Shown piece after piece: positions 6,512 through 6,759 of a DNA stretch of 6,759 bases. This stretch comes from Porticoccaceae bacterium. GTDB lineage: Bacteria; Pseudomonadota; Gammaproteobacteria; Pseudomonadales; Porticoccaceae. The translations under genes and the position numbers were made by a program. Below the pieces are notes generated by a model. The model had not been told where the DNA came from. It made no database searches and was given only the letters and a program-made list of their open reading frames with translations. Location: the NCBI GenBank assembly GCA_030741175.1, contig JASLVT010000071.1:1-6759 (forward strand). Direction: 5' to 3'. Within the stretch, counting starts at the first letter, position 1. Every line of letters begins with the position of its first letter.

Positions 6512-6538
6512 TAAAGAATCTCCATCAATTTCCGATGT
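6512..6538 (+). promoter_or_regulatory. Candidate FliA (sigma-28) promoter for fliS
   Basis: TAAA (6512-6515), exactly 15 bases, then TCCGATGT (6531-6538) fits the flagellar sigma-28 pattern TAAA-N15-GCCGATAA, with all of TAAA and the CCGAT core matching. Transcription would start near 6545, about 35 bases before fliS. Late flagellar chaperone genes are commonly FliA-dependent. Confidence 0.6.
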
Positions 6539-6570
6539 TATAGGTATCAGAAGTTAAGTTATTGATGGAG
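6520..6570 (+). repeat. Perfect 10-base inverted repeat covering the fliS ribosome binding site
   Basis: CTCCATCAAT (6520-6529) and ATTGATGGAG (6561-6570) are exact reverse complements separated by 31 bases. The right arm contains GGAG (6567-6570), the fliS Shine-Dalgarno sequence. The left arm lies in the spacer of the candidate FliA promoter, upstream of its predicted start. Only mRNA initiated further upstream would carry both arms and could fold. A DNA-level operator is the alternative. Confidence 0.65.
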
Positions 6571-6578
6571 CAACAACA

Positions 6579-6759
6579 ATGGCACCAAACAAAAAAGCGA
6601 TGAATGCCTATCGTACTGTAGGCGTCACCTCCGCGGTTGACTATGCCGACGCAGTCCAGCTAATCCAAATGTTATTTAATGGCCTTATGGATGCGCTCGC
6701 CGACGCTGAAGGGCATATCAGCCGAAATGATATTGTGGGTAAAAACCAATCCATCAGTC
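6579..6759 (+). CDS. fliS: Flagellin export chaperone FliS, N-terminal part (runs off the window)
   Basis: FliS binds the C-terminus of newly made flagellin in the cytoplasm, prevents its polymerisation and helps deliver it to the flagellar export gate. Sixty codons are present. The N-terminus is diagnostic: MNAYRTVGVTSAVDYADA (8-25) and LIQMLFNGLMDAL (28-40), then AEGHISRNDIVGKNQSIS, matching the first helices of FliS (family about 125-140 aa). The ATG at 6579 is chosen because GGAG (6567-6570) precedes it by 8 bases; the ATG at 6600, seven codons later, has no ribosome site. In Pseudomonas fliS lies upstream of fleQ on the same strand. Here it points away from fleQ and is separated from it by clc and sel1, so this stretch has been rearranged. 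Confidence 0.93.
   Translation, partial: MAPNKKAMNAYRTVGVTSAVDYADAVQLIQMLFNGLMDALADAEGHISRNDIVGKNQSIS

Overview
The window looks like part of the polar-flagellum gene region of a gammaproteobacterium. The pairing of a FleQ-type and a FleR-type sigma-54 activator directly upstream of fliE and fliF is the arrangement known from Pseudomonas and its marine relatives. I cannot name the genus; a marine Cellvibrionales-like lineage is a guess.

Left part, minus strand (3778 down to 1): a FleQ-type master activator (395 aa) is followed by a 198-base regulatory gap, a FleR-type activator (490 aa, or 481 aa from a better-supported GTG), fliE, and the first 174 codons of fliF, which runs off the left edge. 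The gap holds an excellent sigma-54 promoter, a FleQ-box-like site, and five copies of the octamer AGTGGCAA that straddle the promoter and the start of the FleR-type gene. No fleS-type sensor kinase gene lies between the two activators. Consistent with that, the FleR-type protein has a receiver domain without the phospho-accepting Asp, the conserved Thr or the conserved Lys. The FleQ-type protein has no N-terminal receiver-like domain and lacks the residues that FleQ/FlrA use to bind cyclic di-GMP. Together this suggests a flagellar cascade that no longer uses phosphorylation, and perhaps not c-di-GMP, at these two steps.

Middle and right, plus strand: after a 262-base divergent intergenic region come a CLC-family anion channel with C-terminal CBS domains (565 aa) and, 28 bases later, an exported Sel1-repeat protein (234 aa). 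The CLC protein lacks the gating glutamate, the proton glutamate and the GSGIP serine motif of the transporter branch. At the right edge fliS (flagellin export chaperone, first 60 codons) starts on the plus strand behind a candidate FliA (sigma-28) promoter. A perfect 10-base inverted repeat has one arm in that promoter's spacer and the other over the fliS ribosome binding site. Read-through mRNA from the clc/sel1 unit could therefore hide the fliS ribosome binding site, while mRNA from the FliA promoter could not.

No stretch longer than 300 bases is without a gene. I saw no tRNA, rRNA, CRISPR array, insertion sequence or convincing intrinsic terminator.
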